Positions 32,101-45,176 are shown, counted from the first letter of the stretch. The stretch is DNA of 64,000 bases from Gracilariopsis chorda (GCA_003194525.1 NBIV01000151.1:124001-188000); one strand, 5' to 3'. Made by a program: numbers and translations. Notes: generated by a model not told the origin, from the letters alone.

Positions 32101-35100
32101 AAAGTGTCATCGCTGCTGATGGGCTTCATGTCTTTCACTATCTTTACTCTTAAACGGTTGTTACTTCGCGTTTCTTCCGTAATATTCACAATGCATTCCA
32201 TTCTCAATTTCTTGTTTATATGTGAGCGACTCGATGACGTTCATGTCCGCTTTATTCACGACGATAGACAACAAATCCCTTAACCATCCGAATGAAATGA
32301 TTTGATCTGGATCTTACGCAGCCCAAACAACTGCCCTTTCTGTTCCGCGTTTTGTATAAAAAACTTGGAAATGAATAAAGCGCATCCGTGGCTTTGGAAT
32401 GAAGCAAGCACTAGCGTTTGAAGCGGAGCAAGATAAGACTTTAGTTTGAAACAATGCATGTTTCACTGAAAGGTTGCTGAATCCGTGAGGGACCCAATCG
32501 CCTGTACATTTTGCTTCTCTCGTTACTAGAGAAAAGACAGATACACATTTTTAAGGCGGACTCGCTTCTGACCAAGACATATGTTTTCTGTTATTGAGCA
32601 TGGGTTTCGGAGAATGAGCTGGTATATGGCAGCAGCATCCCCTTTCCTAGTGGGCTTGGAGTGTAGGACTATGTGTGTGGTGCAAGTTTCTTTGAGAGAC
32701 CCAATGCCCAGGGAGTCGTTAAGCTCGTCTCTGCGATGGGCGCACTGATCGCCTCTCCGGACTTGGGATGTCGCCAAGTTAGACTAGGGATGGACTGTTT
32801 GGTGCTTTGGGTTGACAATCACCGTTGCTGACCTTGTAGGTACGTCGCAAAAAGGCCAAATGTCTGCGCGACAATAGTAGGCTTGGAATTCTTCATCAAA
32901 AGACGATTACGCCACCGTTCCCCTGACTTTTCTCCATCCTGAAGGAGCTCCAACGAAGACATGACGCGATCGGAAATTCAAGGATATTTATTGGAAGGTA
33001 GAGGAAAGGGTTGATGGACCTTGAACAGTTGCAAGCAAATTCTGTTTTTGCCAATGTTCCCGACGATATGAGGATTGGCAGAAGAGAATGCAATCATGAT
33101 CTTTTTGCTACACAGAGTGGTACGTGCAAAGCAACTTGTCTTGGTGTGCCCCTTAGCCGGTGACGTTTATAGATGGAGAAGTTGAGGTAAAATTTAGGGA
33201 ACAAGAGGTGGAAGGCGATGATCATCGTGGACAAAATGCTCACGCGGACCAGTTTACCTCTCAGATCTAACGCTTTCTTTGCTTCATCACAAAGTAGCTC
33301 AGTGACGGTAACATGGCTGAGAATTTTCGTCTTCAGCTACGATAACAAGGAAAGCGTTATGGGTATTGGAGGTTTGTAGTAAACCTCACGATGTACGAGT
33401 AATAGACGTACACGCTCACAATAAATAAGAAGACGAAGAAGTCACTGGCATACCACCCAAAAGCGTACGCCTTTTGTCTATTTCCTCAATACTACCGTAA
33501 TGCTCACTCTCTCACATTGGTACGCCATTTATTGTAAGATTGCACTTTTTCTACACTGTGGTACGCCAACAGCTGCACTGAACTTTTGCTAGGGTGTTCG
33601 CTAAACCATTGCACATTGACCACAATCTGGCCAACACTCACAACGCCACATGCCAGGACTGCCTCCATCTTTCGGAGCCCAACAAGACATCTGCCGTAAC
33701 CTTCAAAATTTCGGCTGCTGGAGAAAACAATTTCATGTGCAATAAAACTGGTATAGAGCACCTGGAATAAGTATTGTTCGTATGTTGGGGTACATTCTTG
33801 TGGCCTTTTAGCAATGCTCGGAGCATGGTGCAATTTTGTAGCACTTTTGTATGCTACCTACAAATGGTGTCCGAGAAAGTGGTGTACGAAATCCATTCAA
33901 TTGGCAAAGTAGCTCAGACTTTACGTCATTTGGAATAATTCCTGCAAATGACCTGGGGTTCCAGGTTGTACACTTGTACGCCATTTTTGTTTATATGACA
34001 CGACAAGCGCGTGCCACGTATGACGCTGGTGCCACAGTGTGATTGGCACAACACGCGCGCGCGGCACAGGGCATGGCACGGCGCGGAATGGCGCTCGATA
34101 CTCGTGAAAAGTTGTACCGAACTGGCCACCTCGGCTGTCCACACGCCATGAAACTGCTTCAAGGCAACAAGCCAGCAGAATTAGCATGGGCTTTCGTTTC
34201 AAGCTGTTCTTTCGTTTCTCTCAATCAATTTACATTATGGCAATCAAAGAATGGCAAAGTCGCTACTTTCATGAACGCCGTGGCCTTGTACACTGAGAAA
34301 TCACTCAGTGATTGCAAATGTGATGATCGTGCTGGCGTCAGTGCTTAGAATCCTCATAGTATCAATTCTCGATGTAGCCGCGCAGCATACTGGGCAGCGA
34401 GGGGAAGCGAGTGTCCGGGAGAGAAAATGTTTCCTCTGTGTCACCATGGCCTTCGTCACACGAGACAACATCGTCGGCACCGGGAGTTTATTTGTGCAGG
34501 TGACCGCCGTCACTGCCACGTGTCCACCTAACCTCATTGCGCCTTGCCAGAGAACTTACGCCATTTACACTCGAGTCTTATCACAATTTTCCTTGAGCAG
34601 CACGGGGATTTACTAACACCAATATAACCAGAACTTGCTCAATCAAAGGCACTTTAAATATACATTCAATCATTTAAAGCTTACCAACAAGTGCTGAGTC
34701 ACAAAATTTCGATAAATCTTGCCACCAAGGGCGCAGTCAAAACACAGGAAATATTTTTGGAGCCCTTTAGGACTGTTATGGTTCGCTGGGTTCTGAAAAG
34801 ATGCTTTCAGGCATATAAGATTTTCCAGAAACTGGAAAACGGTCAAAAAGTTACAATAGTTTAGGAATTTGTATTTATCATTTAAAGAACGTTGTTATCA
34901 CTTTTCGTATCACTATTAGCAAACAACGACAGACTTTATCACTATTTATTGCGTTTTCTCGCTATATGCATCACATCCAAAAGTTGATTTCGATATTCTA
35001 TCAAAGACAGCAGCTTGTATTGAATCTTTTAGGACGTATTAGTGATATTAATATACTTTCTATGGCCTTACAAGCACGTTTCTACTAAACTTTGCGTGCA
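32101..35100. other. Long stretch without recognised genes
   Basis: Short open frames on both strands have no motifs I recognise. The segment 34,040-34,090 is GC-rich with alternating gcgcgc. TACGCCA-type strings recur at 33,521, 33,560, 33,977 and 34,558. The right part (34,620-35,100) is AT-rich. Probably old, unconstrained DNA. Confidence 0.55.
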
Positions 35101-35385
35101 TGAACCACCTCTTTTCTAGCGGTACGGTCCCGCATCAGCCCAATCAAACAAGTATGTTTTAGAACTGCTTTCAAATCTGTCTGATATACAATAATTACAA
35201 GCTTCTTCTTTGGTACGAAATGTAGAAGACAGACAAAAAAAGAAACGGCTATCCTTGAGATCAGAACTTACTACAAAATCTAAGATAGCTACACTCTTCT
35301 GAGAAGCGCAAAGAGGGCTCATATATATTTCTTTCTTGTCTTCTTGGCTGTCCAAATGACGGCTCACAGAACCCGATCACAGTGC

Positions 35386-36831
35386 TTACCGAGTGCCATT
35401 TCGCTCTCTCATCATGACAGCCTCATCATTGTGCATGTCAATGTACACACGCCCGTGTCTCCATCCGAGAACCGCAGTCCTTCCATCGCCACTTATTGCA
35501 ACGCAAGCATGGTTCTTAGCCCAGTGTACTCGAATAATAAAACATGCCCATCGCAAGAAACGACGAGCAACTGTTCCCGACTGCAGAGAGCGATCAAGCT
35601 TACAACCAGAATCTGTGTCCCACACCACAACTCTCCAATCCATATACCCAGTGACCAACTTCTTAAGGTTGCGTGGGAACGCACTACTACAGCCCCGCAA
35701 CAATGAAAACACATTCCCTCGTCCATAGTTGCCACGACCTCCAGATTGTACGCTCCTAGTGGTGGCTGAACCAAGCTGGTACGTTTTCCTCTTTACATGG
35801 AATCTATTATATTCAATAACACATCACACCCCATCCACAGCTGTCCAGAGAATCCTTATCACATCCCCGCCATGACACATAGCGAGAAAGTTGTAGCAGT
35901 ATTCAGTTTGGATACTTTCCGACAATGGTCCCCTGGCGTGGTTCAGAACACCAACCGAAGGTTTCACCCACGGTTGAGGCGCACATTCCTCCACCTCACA
36001 TAAAAGGCTTCGCGTTCTTTCGTATTGATCTGCTTACCACACCACGCGTTCATAGATTTGAAGCCACGTCTCATACGCGTTCTCCACCAAGTGCATAAAG
36101 CGCATTTGGGCTGCACTTCCATTAAGTCTCAAATTTGCTACCAAATCTGCATGCTCACCGCCACATCTCTCTGCAACTCGTATTCCTATCGCCAATTCCT
36201 GTTCAATACCAACTATTCCACTCTCCTGAAGACGTATTAGCATCCATTGCGCCCTCTCTAGCAGCCACACACCCTCTTGCGTTTCAGCGGCTGCATGTAG
36301 ACTGCGAAACACATTGTCATGGAAATATCTGTCATCCTCCACTTCCCACCACTGTGTGAACATAACCGTCCCTTCCCTTATTGCTTCGATTTCTGCCCCA
36401 CTATTGACAGGGCATTCCCTCTGAACGTAGTTCTTAAGCAGAGTCTTAAGCCATTTATGCTTTTTACATCGCGCTACCATCTTGTTGACAATGTCCCACA
36501 CAAGACTATGAACCTGAAACGAGAATTCATTCTCTTCTTTCCTCGGCATTCTTATAAGAGAAACACCTTCAAACAATCCCGGAATCTGTACAGCGTTGCC
36601 CAACTCGTCGAAGTTTCAAAAAATGTGCAGCACTAGTCCGCTAACGCTTTGCTGCTTCTGTGGAACCCAAAACGCTTCGAACATCTCTTCAAACCGCTTT
36701 TCGAAGCTCCATTCCAAATCAAGCACAGTAAGAAATCTTTCTACTATCAGTCTCAACGTACCATACAGTTTCGTACTGCCACTTGCAATGCTCTTCGCTT
36801 TCGATTTCAGTCGTAGTAGTAGTTGCTCCAC
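35386..36831 (-). pseudogene. NB-ARC/WD40 protein relic
   Basis: In transcript order: YGTLRLIVERFL...FEEMFEAFWVPQ (36,831-36,616), then a frame of 189 codons (36,603-36,034) starting IPGLFEGVSLIRMPRKEENEFSFQVHSLVWDIVNK. This matches the helical and winged-helix part of NB-ARC ATPases, where a '...SLL...F-x-VHDLV' motif is expected. Further on (35,774-35,386) is a WD40 blade, KLVTGYMDWRVVVWDTDSGC, followed by VAISGDGRTAVLGWRHGRVY. NB-ARC proteins with C-terminal WD40 repeats act as signal-transducing ATPases (APAF/NLR type). The P-loop end is missing and several frame changes exist. It resembles the other NB-ARC and WD40 remnants in this window. Confidence 0.55.
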
Positions 36832-37024
36832 GCATGCTCATTCATCCTGTTCTATTTACTCTCCATCCCCTTGGTCAAGGCATTGTACGCGAGTCTCAAC
36901 ACCACGGAACAGTGCGCTTCGTTAGCACCACTGCCTTGATGAACAACCTGTCTGTCATGAAGTAATAATCAGCGGCGTCCTCTCCCTGTGTTGCACCACA
37001 TAACTGTGGCATGAAGGCTTCTAA

Positions 37025-37300
37025 ATGCTTGGGGTTTTGTTCTATATGTCCAAGGACGTCAAGAGCATCGACACGTACTTGTTGATTGTTAACCAGTGCG
37101 TGCCGCCCTTTCTGGAGGTGTATCATCATGCCATCAATGTATATTGCGCCTACCTGCTGCATATCTGGCACACCTCCGTCACCTTTTTTTCGTCGCCTTT
37201 AACGCTTCCGTGCACACCATTATGTACGGCTACTACGCCTTTTGCACGCTGTCCGAGTCTCATGATGCGTCCTCACTACGGCCGCAACAGCTTGACTTCC
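37025..37300 (+). pseudogene. Fatty-acid elongase (ELO) relic
   Basis: ELO proteins are ER membrane condensing enzymes of very-long-chain fatty-acid synthesis. The relic reads KDVKSIDTYLLIV, then VPPFLEVYHHAINVYCAYLLHIW, containing the histidine box (HxxHH has become V-Y-HH). After a one-base frame change in a run of Ts near 37,190 come FVAFNASVHTIMYGYYAF, matching the next ELO membrane segment (NxxVHxxMYxYY). Only the central third of the family is present. The first histidine of the catalytic box is replaced by Glu (FLHVYHH to FLEVYHH). Confidence 0.75.
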
Positions 37301-37500
37301 CTGCAACGTCAAATGCACCACCTTCATCGCTTCCGCAGCTGTTGGGCGTAACTCCAGAGCGGAATTCCCTTGCACTGAGAATGAATGGTTTATTACAGAC
37401 AGGATTGACTCTCCGTGCAGTGCGGAAAAGCTATGTTACATGAACATATTCAACACAGACGCCTGATCTTGATTCACAATCAATCAACGCGGCAGCGGAA

Positions 37501-37760
37501 CCTATGCATTAGATAAAAACCGCACGGTGGTGGAATCTATGCATCAGACTAAGACGGCACGGTGGCAGAACCCATGAATTACACAAAGATGGCGCAGCGG
37601 CGGAACCTATGCATTAGACAAAGACGGCGCGGCGGCGGAAACTATGCATTAGACTAAGAAGGCACGGCGGTGGCGGCAGAGCTTCATGCATAGGCTACAC
37701 AGCGGCGGCGGCAGAGCTTCATGCGTAGACTACAGGGTGGCGGCGATGTTTCACACATAA
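37501..37760. repeat. 35-bp minisatellite, about seven copies
   Basis: The unit is close to ctatgcatyagactaagacggcacggcggcggaac. The first four copies are 35 bp; later copies drift and gain a gcggca insertion. The array is GC-rich against AT-richer flanks and has no credible coding role. Confidence 0.85.
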
Positions 37761-37780
37761 AATGCACAGCGGAGGTGGCA

Positions 37781-38570
37781 AGGAATCATGCGACATTGCA
37801 CAATGCTGGGAGAAGCAGCGGGCTTCGCTGAAGCGAAACTTAGAGTGGCAACGGCCCATAAATGAGCATTGTAATTGCGATGATGTGCAGATTTGTCGGC
37901 CTTAGTGACATCATGGTCCTTCCGTGAAGTACGTTGAGTAGATTTTCTTGTGTCAATGCATCAGATCTGACTACTTGGTGAGTTTCGTGAACGAGAACAT
38001 AACTTGAGTGACGTTCTCATATCCGTGAAAGCTTTGCCTCTAAATGGAAGTAAATGAAGTATGTTGCAAATTCATTGCACGTCTTTTTTTAGCCAATTGC
38101 TGATCATAATAAAGGCACAAAAAAGTAACACAAACCTCTCAAAGAATACGAGCCGTCCTGCTTACAACGAGCGTTGATTATACAAGATCTTCCTTGCACA
38201 AAGCACAAAGCGTTTGTCATCAACAGCGTTTTTACAACAGATGGCACACTGTCGTGTGACCTAACTTTACGTAGGTTGTAGAGTACAGTAACGCAAATTG
38301 TAAGCTTTAACAAATTTGAATTAAACTTCAATATAACCTCAATCGAGAGATTGCCTACGTGAACTAGCAGACAGATATCAACAAAGCATACATAAAAATA
38401 TGAATCTAAAGGACGTATGCACAAATTAGTGAGTCGAGTGCAGATACTCCCTCTGCCATACGACACTGCTGTGCAACCTATGACAAAGGCGGTATCTACG
38501 CAGCTAGAAAAAGCAACCACACCGGATTAAACCCTATGAAAAACTAAGACTACGTCTACAAAATGTTATC
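37781..38570. other. No recognised gene
   Basis: A minus-strand open frame at 38,104-38,520 is Cys/Leu/Val-rich with hydrophobic stretches, but shows no family motif. Nothing else is supported. Confidence 0.45.
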
Positions 38571-38686
38571 ATTAGGCATAGACTACGTAACTGCAGTTAA
38601 ACACATAAAACCCGTAGTAGACTACAATAAACATAACTTTACAGACTCTTCTACGGTTTCTACAGACCTCCCTATCTCCAAACAAC

Positions 38687-39965
38687 GTGATGGCCAATAT
38701 TTCGCCCTCTGACGCTGCGAACGCGCTGAACTTGCTGGCTGAAGCACCTTTGCAACGCCAGCAGGAAATTGACGCTGCGCCCAGCACTCCCACCCATTCC
38801 GATAGTGACGAAGATTCGGGCTCTCAAAGCCCAATCTTAGAAACTTTCTACAGCAAGAATGGTCAAAAAACCTTCTTCGAATGACAAATTTTGATGCGTC
38901 AGAATTTCAACAGGTCTGCAGTTTTTTGTCGAGTTTTATTCGTGAATACTGGAACACGGGCCGTGGAAAGAAAATTTCAGTTTCTGGGAAAGATGTTTTA
39001 TTTATGATGCTGACTGTCGTTAAAAACGTTGGTAAATGGCACTTTCTGGCAAATATTTTCAAAATGAAAACGACTACTTCTGAGCGTTTAATCAACAAAT
39101 TTATCGATATCATTGCAGACCACGTGTGTGACGAGTTCGTCTTAGAAACCGACGTCCATTGGTCTATGCAAAAATCTATCGAAAAGAACAAGGAATTTAA
39201 ATATTTTAAGTATGCATACTACGCCATTGATGTTACTTTTCAGCAATCCTACCGTCCATTCGGAGGTGTTGAAGAAGGGAAAAAATATTTTAGTGGAAAG
39301 CATAAGCTTTACGGATTTAAGGTTGAGGTGTCTGTGCTACCGATTGGTTTGGCAATTGGATTCTCTAATCATTACCCTGGGTCATTAGCGAAGGTTGATA
39401 TTGTGCATGAAAATTCTGAAAAATGGCATGCAGTTGCTTGAAGAAGAGAAATTTGGAGAAGAGTAATACGGATATTGGAATTTTATCTGGTGAGTACGAA
39501 GGTTACTGCACTGTACTCTTGGACAATGGATATCAGGGAGCAAAGGAATTTTGCAGGGCTATACATTCCAAAAAGAAGCCAAGGAACGGGTTGCTTAGTT
39601 TGGATGAGGAAAGTGAAAATAGGAAAATTTCATTGGATCGGATTATCGTCGAGAATTATTTCGGTCAATTGTGCAATTTGTGGTCTATTTTATCCTTCAA
39701 GTTTAGGTGGAACGAAAAATTGTAGAACAAAATTTCTATATTTAGTCTTGGAATGAGAAACATGCATGTAACTTTGTATCCGCTCCGAAACATGTATGAA
39801 GCATTTTATGTGCGTGTCATGAACAGACAGTATATAATAGAGGAGGAAATTGGAAAGAAGAGGAGATTGGCAATTCAGAAATGTCGCAAAAAGCGGCAGC
39901 GTCGCTTGCACGTTCAGTTTCGTAACGTTGCGAGCGATGACAAGACGCTAGATCCGCACTGTTGA
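38687..39965 (+). mobile_element. PIF/Harbinger (ISL2EU-like) transposase, decayed
   Basis: DDE-type DNA transposase. A Ser/Ala-rich N-terminal piece (38,687-38,884) is followed after a one-base frame change by 186 codons from 38,881. The helical DNA-binding part leads to YYAIDVTFQQSYRPFGG (first Asp), GKHKLYGFKVEVSVLPIGLA and HYPGSLAKVDIV. A second frame change near 39,435 leads to TVLLDNGYQGAKEF (second Asp) and SLDRIIVENYFGQL (Glu). A TAG at 39,722 and a frame change follow before MRNMHVTLYPLR and a Lys/Arg-rich tail. The motif set (DVTFQ, GKHKLYG, LD-GYQGA, RIIVENYFG) is that of the DDE_Tnp_4 group common in oomycete and algal genomes. No terminal inverted repeats were identified. Broken about four times. 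Confidence 0.85.
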
Positions 39966-41110
39966 TTGGCAAGTACGTAATTTGGAGTTTTACTGGTGTG
40001 TTTAGCTAAGAACGCTAGTACTACAATTCATGTTAAGTTTATGAGTAAGTGAATTGTTTGCATTACATGCGGTGCTGTGCGCCACCTGCGCATTAACTCG
40101 ATAGCAACGCAAATCCAAGCTCTTTGCGTTTCAGTAGAGTAACTGCTTTGTAGTCTTAATGAATACTGCAGTTTCTCTAGTACTATACGCCACGTGAATC
40201 TTCCCAGATCCCTGTTTGGTAAGGTTCATTGTATTGAAATATGTGAGTTTGAAACCGGTTCAGCAAAGCCACCACTCAGGAGTGCTATTAACGATTCGCT
40301 AATGGCACTGTCATGATTCATTGAAGAAGACAATTACTGCTTAAAAGCCTGCTAAGGAAGAGAACTCCTGCAATCAAAGCCCACTAAGGAAGAGAACTCC
40401 TGCAATCAAAGCCCGCTAGTTTTCAAGGTACTTGCTGAGAGTTCTTCCTGCACGTCAATGGCCGATCAAGTGGAAGGTTTTTCGTCCAATCCAGCTAGGG
40501 CAAGTTGCAAATGATTTTCGGCCAAGCTGTCTGAGAAAAATCAGAAAATGGGTTCATTTTTCTCCCTCGCTGGAACTGCCTAGAAGCAGTACTCTAGGCG
40601 CCACGATATAATTTCTGGAATCGTTCAATACTGGCAAGAAGAGCTAAAGACACAGCAGACTGAAAGGTAAGAGACACATTTGTTTTGTTGAATAGAACTT
40701 TATTGTCCTGCCTATTTGCAGCAATTTGACTGTCTCCGATATTGACGTGGACCACGTTCTGGACGATATGATAGCAAACGGATTGAAAATAGTTGGCGTA
40801 AGTATGCTTTCAGATGCCGTTTTTGGGCACATTGCTTGACGAAAAGAATCTGAGTCCGAATGGTCCCTACTTTTGGAGAAATGCAAGGAACGTATCGAGA
40901 ACTATTCTTATCCTGTAATCGGAAGCAGCCGGTTGACTTCTTTATCAAATATTCCGAATGGAAGCAGCCACAGCGGATTGGCTCGGAATGCAACCGGCTT
41001 CGTACCCAGAAGCGATTCTTTCTATCTTCGCGAGTCGTAAGACGTTGTAATTCTATGATGTTGAGAACATCATGAACAAATAAACAAGCAAAATATGTAT
41101 ACTGCATGAC
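39966..41110. other. No recognised gene
   Basis: Open frames at 40,860-41,075 (+) and 40,712-41,113 (-) have no recognised motif. A local plus-strand reading (TVSDIDVDHVLDDMIANGLK near 40,730) looks protein-like but is too short to identify. Confidence 0.4.
40352..40415. repeat. 32-bp tandem duplication
   Basis: Two copies of a 32-bp unit (40,352-40,383 and 40,384-40,415) differ only at their last base. The near-identity suggests a recent slippage or duplication. Confidence 0.9.
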
Positions 41111-41131
41111 CAATGATTCTGATTGTTACCG

Positions 41132-41616
41132 TCAACCCAAGGCCCCAGCAGCGAGTAAATCGCAGCCGCATAAGTGGACACGATTGCGCGAATGTGGGAG
41201 GCGGACAGCGGAGAACACGCAGAAACGTCGCTGGTTGGTCACACAGACTGGTTGAGATGTGTTGCGATGAGTGCAGAGGGAGAGCGTGTTGTGTCCGGCT
41301 CCGCCGACAAAACTGTGCTGGTGTGGGAGGTGGGCAGCGGAGAGACAGTGGGATCGCCGCTTGTTGATTACACAGGTTGGTGGAGTGTGTTGCAATGAGT
41401 GCAGAATGAGAGCGTGCTGTGTCTGGCTCAGACGCCAAGACTGTGCGTATGGGGGAGGTGGGCAGCGGAAGGCCTGTGGGGCAACTGCTTGGGCACGAAA
41501 GCGATGTGAAAAGAGCCACTGTGAGCGTGGACTGCTCCCAAGTTGTGTCGTACGACGCAGATAATCTGGCAAGGGTTTGGCGCAGGGCGGAGTACGAGTG
41601 CGTGGTGTAATCTCAC
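41132..41616 (+). pseudogene. WD40-repeat relic
   Basis: Three blades can be read: (1) ARMWEADSGEHAETSLVGHTDWLRC; (2) VAMSAEGERVVSGSADKTVLVWEVGSGE; (3) in a shifted frame MSGSDAKTVRMGEVGSG, then GHESDVKRATVSVDCSQVVSYDADNLARVWRR. Each shows the GH...D-x-T-V-x-VW pattern of WD40 propellers. It resembles C-terminal WD40 arrays of NB-ARC proteins seen elsewhere in the window. It is truncated at both sides with at least one stop and frame changes. Confidence 0.75.
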
Positions 41617-42118
41617 GACTAGGCATGGAATTCTGCGTTAGACGCGCTGCAGCAAGAGAGGCATTGGACAAGTGAAACGAGGAGTGCGCTGCTTCTTGAG
41701 TCAAAGGAGGTCACGGTGCTGCAGCGGCACGGGAGTGAGGTAGTTCTGGGGCCTGTGACAATGGTAGAGTTGGGCGTCTCGACGATTTGTGGTTTACAAG
41801 TGAGTGCTCGGCGCGGAACGCGGCGGCTGCGGGCTGTTGGTGGCACTGCGTGGGAGAGAAAGGGTGGTGGGTGGTGGCGAGGGCAGGGAGGTGGCGAGGG
41901 CAGAGAGGTGGCAACGTCCGCCCACCGATCTGGTTTGCGACGACTGCGTTTTCGTTCTCGTACGGCTTGACTCGAACCACGTTGAAGATAGCCAAATTGG
42001 CATTTGAGGAACCGAGAATGTATTGAGAAACCCACATCCCCAGAAGTGAGGAATCTCCGTTTTGCGGCCAACAAAATGGAGAAATTCCTTCATTTCGCGT
42101 CACCCGATTTGCCCGATT

Positions 42119-42244
42119 TGTAGCCCAAGGTGGAGGAATTCCTCCGATTTGCACCCCAAAGTCGAGGACTTTCTCCGATTCGCGCCTTAAAGTGGAGGAC
42201 TTCCTCCGATTCTTACCCCAAAGAGGACAAATCTTTCTCAGATT
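42119..42244. repeat. 31-bp tandem repeat, four copies
   Basis: Three units of exactly 31 bp (42,119-42,149, 42,150-42,180, 42,181-42,211) and a fourth of 33 bp. Each holds a gtggaggaattcctccgatt-like core, with GGAGGAATTCCTCC palindromic in the first. Two looser copies may precede it (42,040-42,110). Confidence 0.8.
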
Positions 42245-44040
42245 ACCATCGCTCTATTCTAAGAAAATATGGATACAATTCACCAACAAAGCAGCGCTAT
42301 GCCCAAGGCGTTTGTGAAAAAAGCGTTGCAATTGCCTCCAGTGGTGATACAAAGTCGGTATAGGCGCCAAATTAAGTTGCTTGGAAAACAAGGTGACACA
42401 AACGTAATTCTTTCCACCACCGAAGCCTTGTGTCACCGAAGTTTGAATTCAAGAACTGGAAATGATGCTGAAGTGTAGAAGAAGCTGTCAACGATGGCCT
42501 CCTTCATGGTGTCCCTCGAAGAAGCGGGGACCGCTACAGAGTGGGTTAGAGACTCGCTGAGCACGCTTGCGGGAAGTACTGGTGTGTGGAATGAGAAAGG
42601 TATGGCATCCAGAAAGACGATCTTGTCCGTCGCGTTTGCCCGGCTTGTTTCAAATCTTTCTCGCTACATTGCAGCATGTGGATATCTTGAGAGCGTCTTT
42701 GTCTCATTGAAAAGAATCTGGTTTAGCTCGTCGATAACTCCAGAGCTGGAAACCCAGCTAAGGCGAACCTTGTCATCCTTCGCGAGATATTGCGGTTCTC
42801 GAATGATCCCGATGACTTCATATTGGACTAAGGATTTCTATTAAAATTCTTCGGCAGCCTGGAGACAGTGGAAAGGGACTGTCCTGCATTCATTTCGCAT
42901 TAGCATGCATGCGAGGACGTGAAGATCTACGGCAAGATGGAAATGTCGCACTCGCCGATTTACTAAACACAAATGATGGGAAAACCTCGGCGTGCCCGCC
43001 TATGAAGATGTATCTCAGTTTGCGTCACGAATGGATCTGAATGGATATTAATTCCTCCGCTTAGAGCACGAATTGTGAGCACAAAAGGACGTTTTCCTAT
43101 TCATGAGTTGCTAAGATCTGGGTTTACAGCAAAGTACATTTTTTATTGGTGTCGTCATCCGTGTTCTTCAAGACTCTTTTTTGGTTCAGAGAATGGTTCT
43201 TCTCTAGGGTCTTTGTTTTCCTGGCACTTAGCGATCACCTTGAATCTCATTTTCCCGTATCGAGACGATTTGCGCCTTCAGGGCATTAGGCCAGCTATCC
43301 TTCTAGAGCTAATGACGCTTCTTTTCTTGGGCTGTTACTATGGATACACAAACATATCTGAATTATTGGAAGTCTTGTTGTCGATGAAATGAATCTGGAG
43401 GATCTTGCCACCATATGCAAGTGTGGAACAAGCGAATCGCCTGCGAAACAGGGTGTATTTTTACTGTTGTGCGGTTCTGATTGATAAGAAGAATATTGCA
43501 GTTGACAAGCAACGAATTTCTGCTGCTCTATTCTATATGGTTATGAGTTTGTGTTGGAACAAGAGACTGCCGGAGATGAGAAAATGATTATGAATGCGAT
43601 TGGTATAACGTATTTTGGGGATGTGAAAAGCTCTTGGCGCTGCTTGCTCAGCACCGGCACGATAAATGAGAGAAAAGTGTTTTCGGCCTCCATGTGAGTG
43701 AGCAGGCAACGAAATTAGATTGCAAACATTTGTCTCGTACTCTTTTACAGATTGCCTTGCGCCGTTGCCCGCAAGATGATGCAAGTCAGTCTGTCGCGTC
43801 ATGCATCAGTCATGAGGCTTCTTGTGAAAAACGATTGAGTCTTACATACTTGCTGCTCATGGGCTGGAAAGACATATTTAACATATGGATGGGCAAGACA
43901 AACAAAGTGAACGGACTGCTTGCTAACCCAACTCTTATACACGTAGTGAAGTCTAGTGCAAATCTATGTTGTACCCAACACTACTCTTATGAATTTTCAT
44001 CATGTGCTAGGACATATTCTGTAATAGGTTCCACTTTTAA
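42245..44040. other. Unidentified decayed coding traces
   Basis: Plus-strand stretches look coding but unfamiliar: 42,269-42,478 and 42,494-42,844 (one frame apart from a TAG; Ser/Leu-rich helices, EWVRDSLSTLAGSTGVWNEK), and 43,075-43,590 (hydrophobic, FPYRDDLRLQGIRPAILLEL). I recognise no family. They may be one dead gene or transposon. Confidence 0.25.
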
Positions 44041-44240
44041 TTTTAGTTACACAAAATTACATTTATTAGAGTAGTCTCCTAAGAACTACAGTAAAAAGCT
44101 CTATATAAGGACCCTGCTGCAATCGCCAGCACTCCGTCTCTCTCCTTTCTCCACCAGCCCGGACTGGAGAAGAGGGCCAATGTGACTCCCCAGCGAAGGT
44201 CAAAAATAAACAATACTTTAATCATTTTTCTGTTTTATTT
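44041..44240 (+). mobile_element. LTR-like promoter/polyA segment
   Basis: A TATA box (ctatataagg, about 44,101) is followed by a pyrimidine-rich start region and, about 100 bp later, AATAAA at 44,206. This compact TATA-to-polyA layout is typical of a retrotransposon LTR. The gag relic downstream on the same strand supports that. A second copy of the LTR was not found. Confidence 0.35.
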
Positions 44241-45176
44241 GCATTAAATTCTGAAAAGTAAGATAATCCGTGATTACAACACAGTTTCGTAGCAATCCCC
44301 ATTTACAGTGTAAAACATACTAACATTTGACTTTACAAGGACAGCTAAGAAATCTGCACAAGTGTCCACGGAGGACAAAAACTGTCAGAAGCAAAACACT
44401 GACAGTAAACAACAAGGAACAGCTGCCGGCGAGGTTGACAGCAGTGTACAAGGAGTAAGCCGCTGTTCAAGTGAGCAGTACTGTTAATCCCCAGCGACAA
44501 CCAATCAAAGGCCGACAAGTGAAGAGCATATTCGAGACCCACCCTTAAAACATGAACCAGTCTTCTTAGCCAAAGACAAACCCAAAAGTGGACACGTGGA
44601 TTCAATAACCAATCATCCTTCGCCAAGTGAAGGCAGATTCAAAGAAATCACACCATTAGGAAATGAAACGTTGAAAAAGTGTCCAGCGCCACTGATCCTC
44701 TACGTGTATTACATTTACAAAGTTTGGAGGAATTTCTAAAACTTTTGCGTGCAAAAATTCAAAAACCTTTTCGAAGAAGGTTACCGTGGCTAATTAGGGC
44801 TAACAGGCAAAGTAAGCCGATTTCGGTCCAGTTGCGATCCGATCGGGACCGATTTGGGCCAACTACTCCCTATTAGTAATTTATTTATTTATTACGATAT
44901 TTGGGCCGGGATACTGACCAAAGTAACCGTTTAGAAAGGATAGTTACTGCGGTTAACCAAGAAAGAGTCCATTGTGATCCCATCATCAGACGATCAAGTC
45001 CACGTGACAGTGTCACACCGCGACCCCGTGAGCTATGGAACGTTTTTCACAGTCACAAGACACGTACTGCAGCGTGCACAGATCATAATTGAACTCCGGG
45101 TCACATCAGATCCGCAGTGAGCGAATTTCGATTTGGTGAGGCTTGGAAACGTGTATTGGTAGAGTACGTGGACTAA

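Noticed and set aside
41130-42150. Minus-strand Pro/Ser-rich frames opposite the WD40 relic
   Set aside because: The WD40 motifs are on the plus strand; the opposite frames show no motif.
37501-42244. CRISPR-like arrays
   Set aside because: The 35-bp, 32-bp and 31-bp repeats are tandem without spacers and the DNA is eukaryotic.
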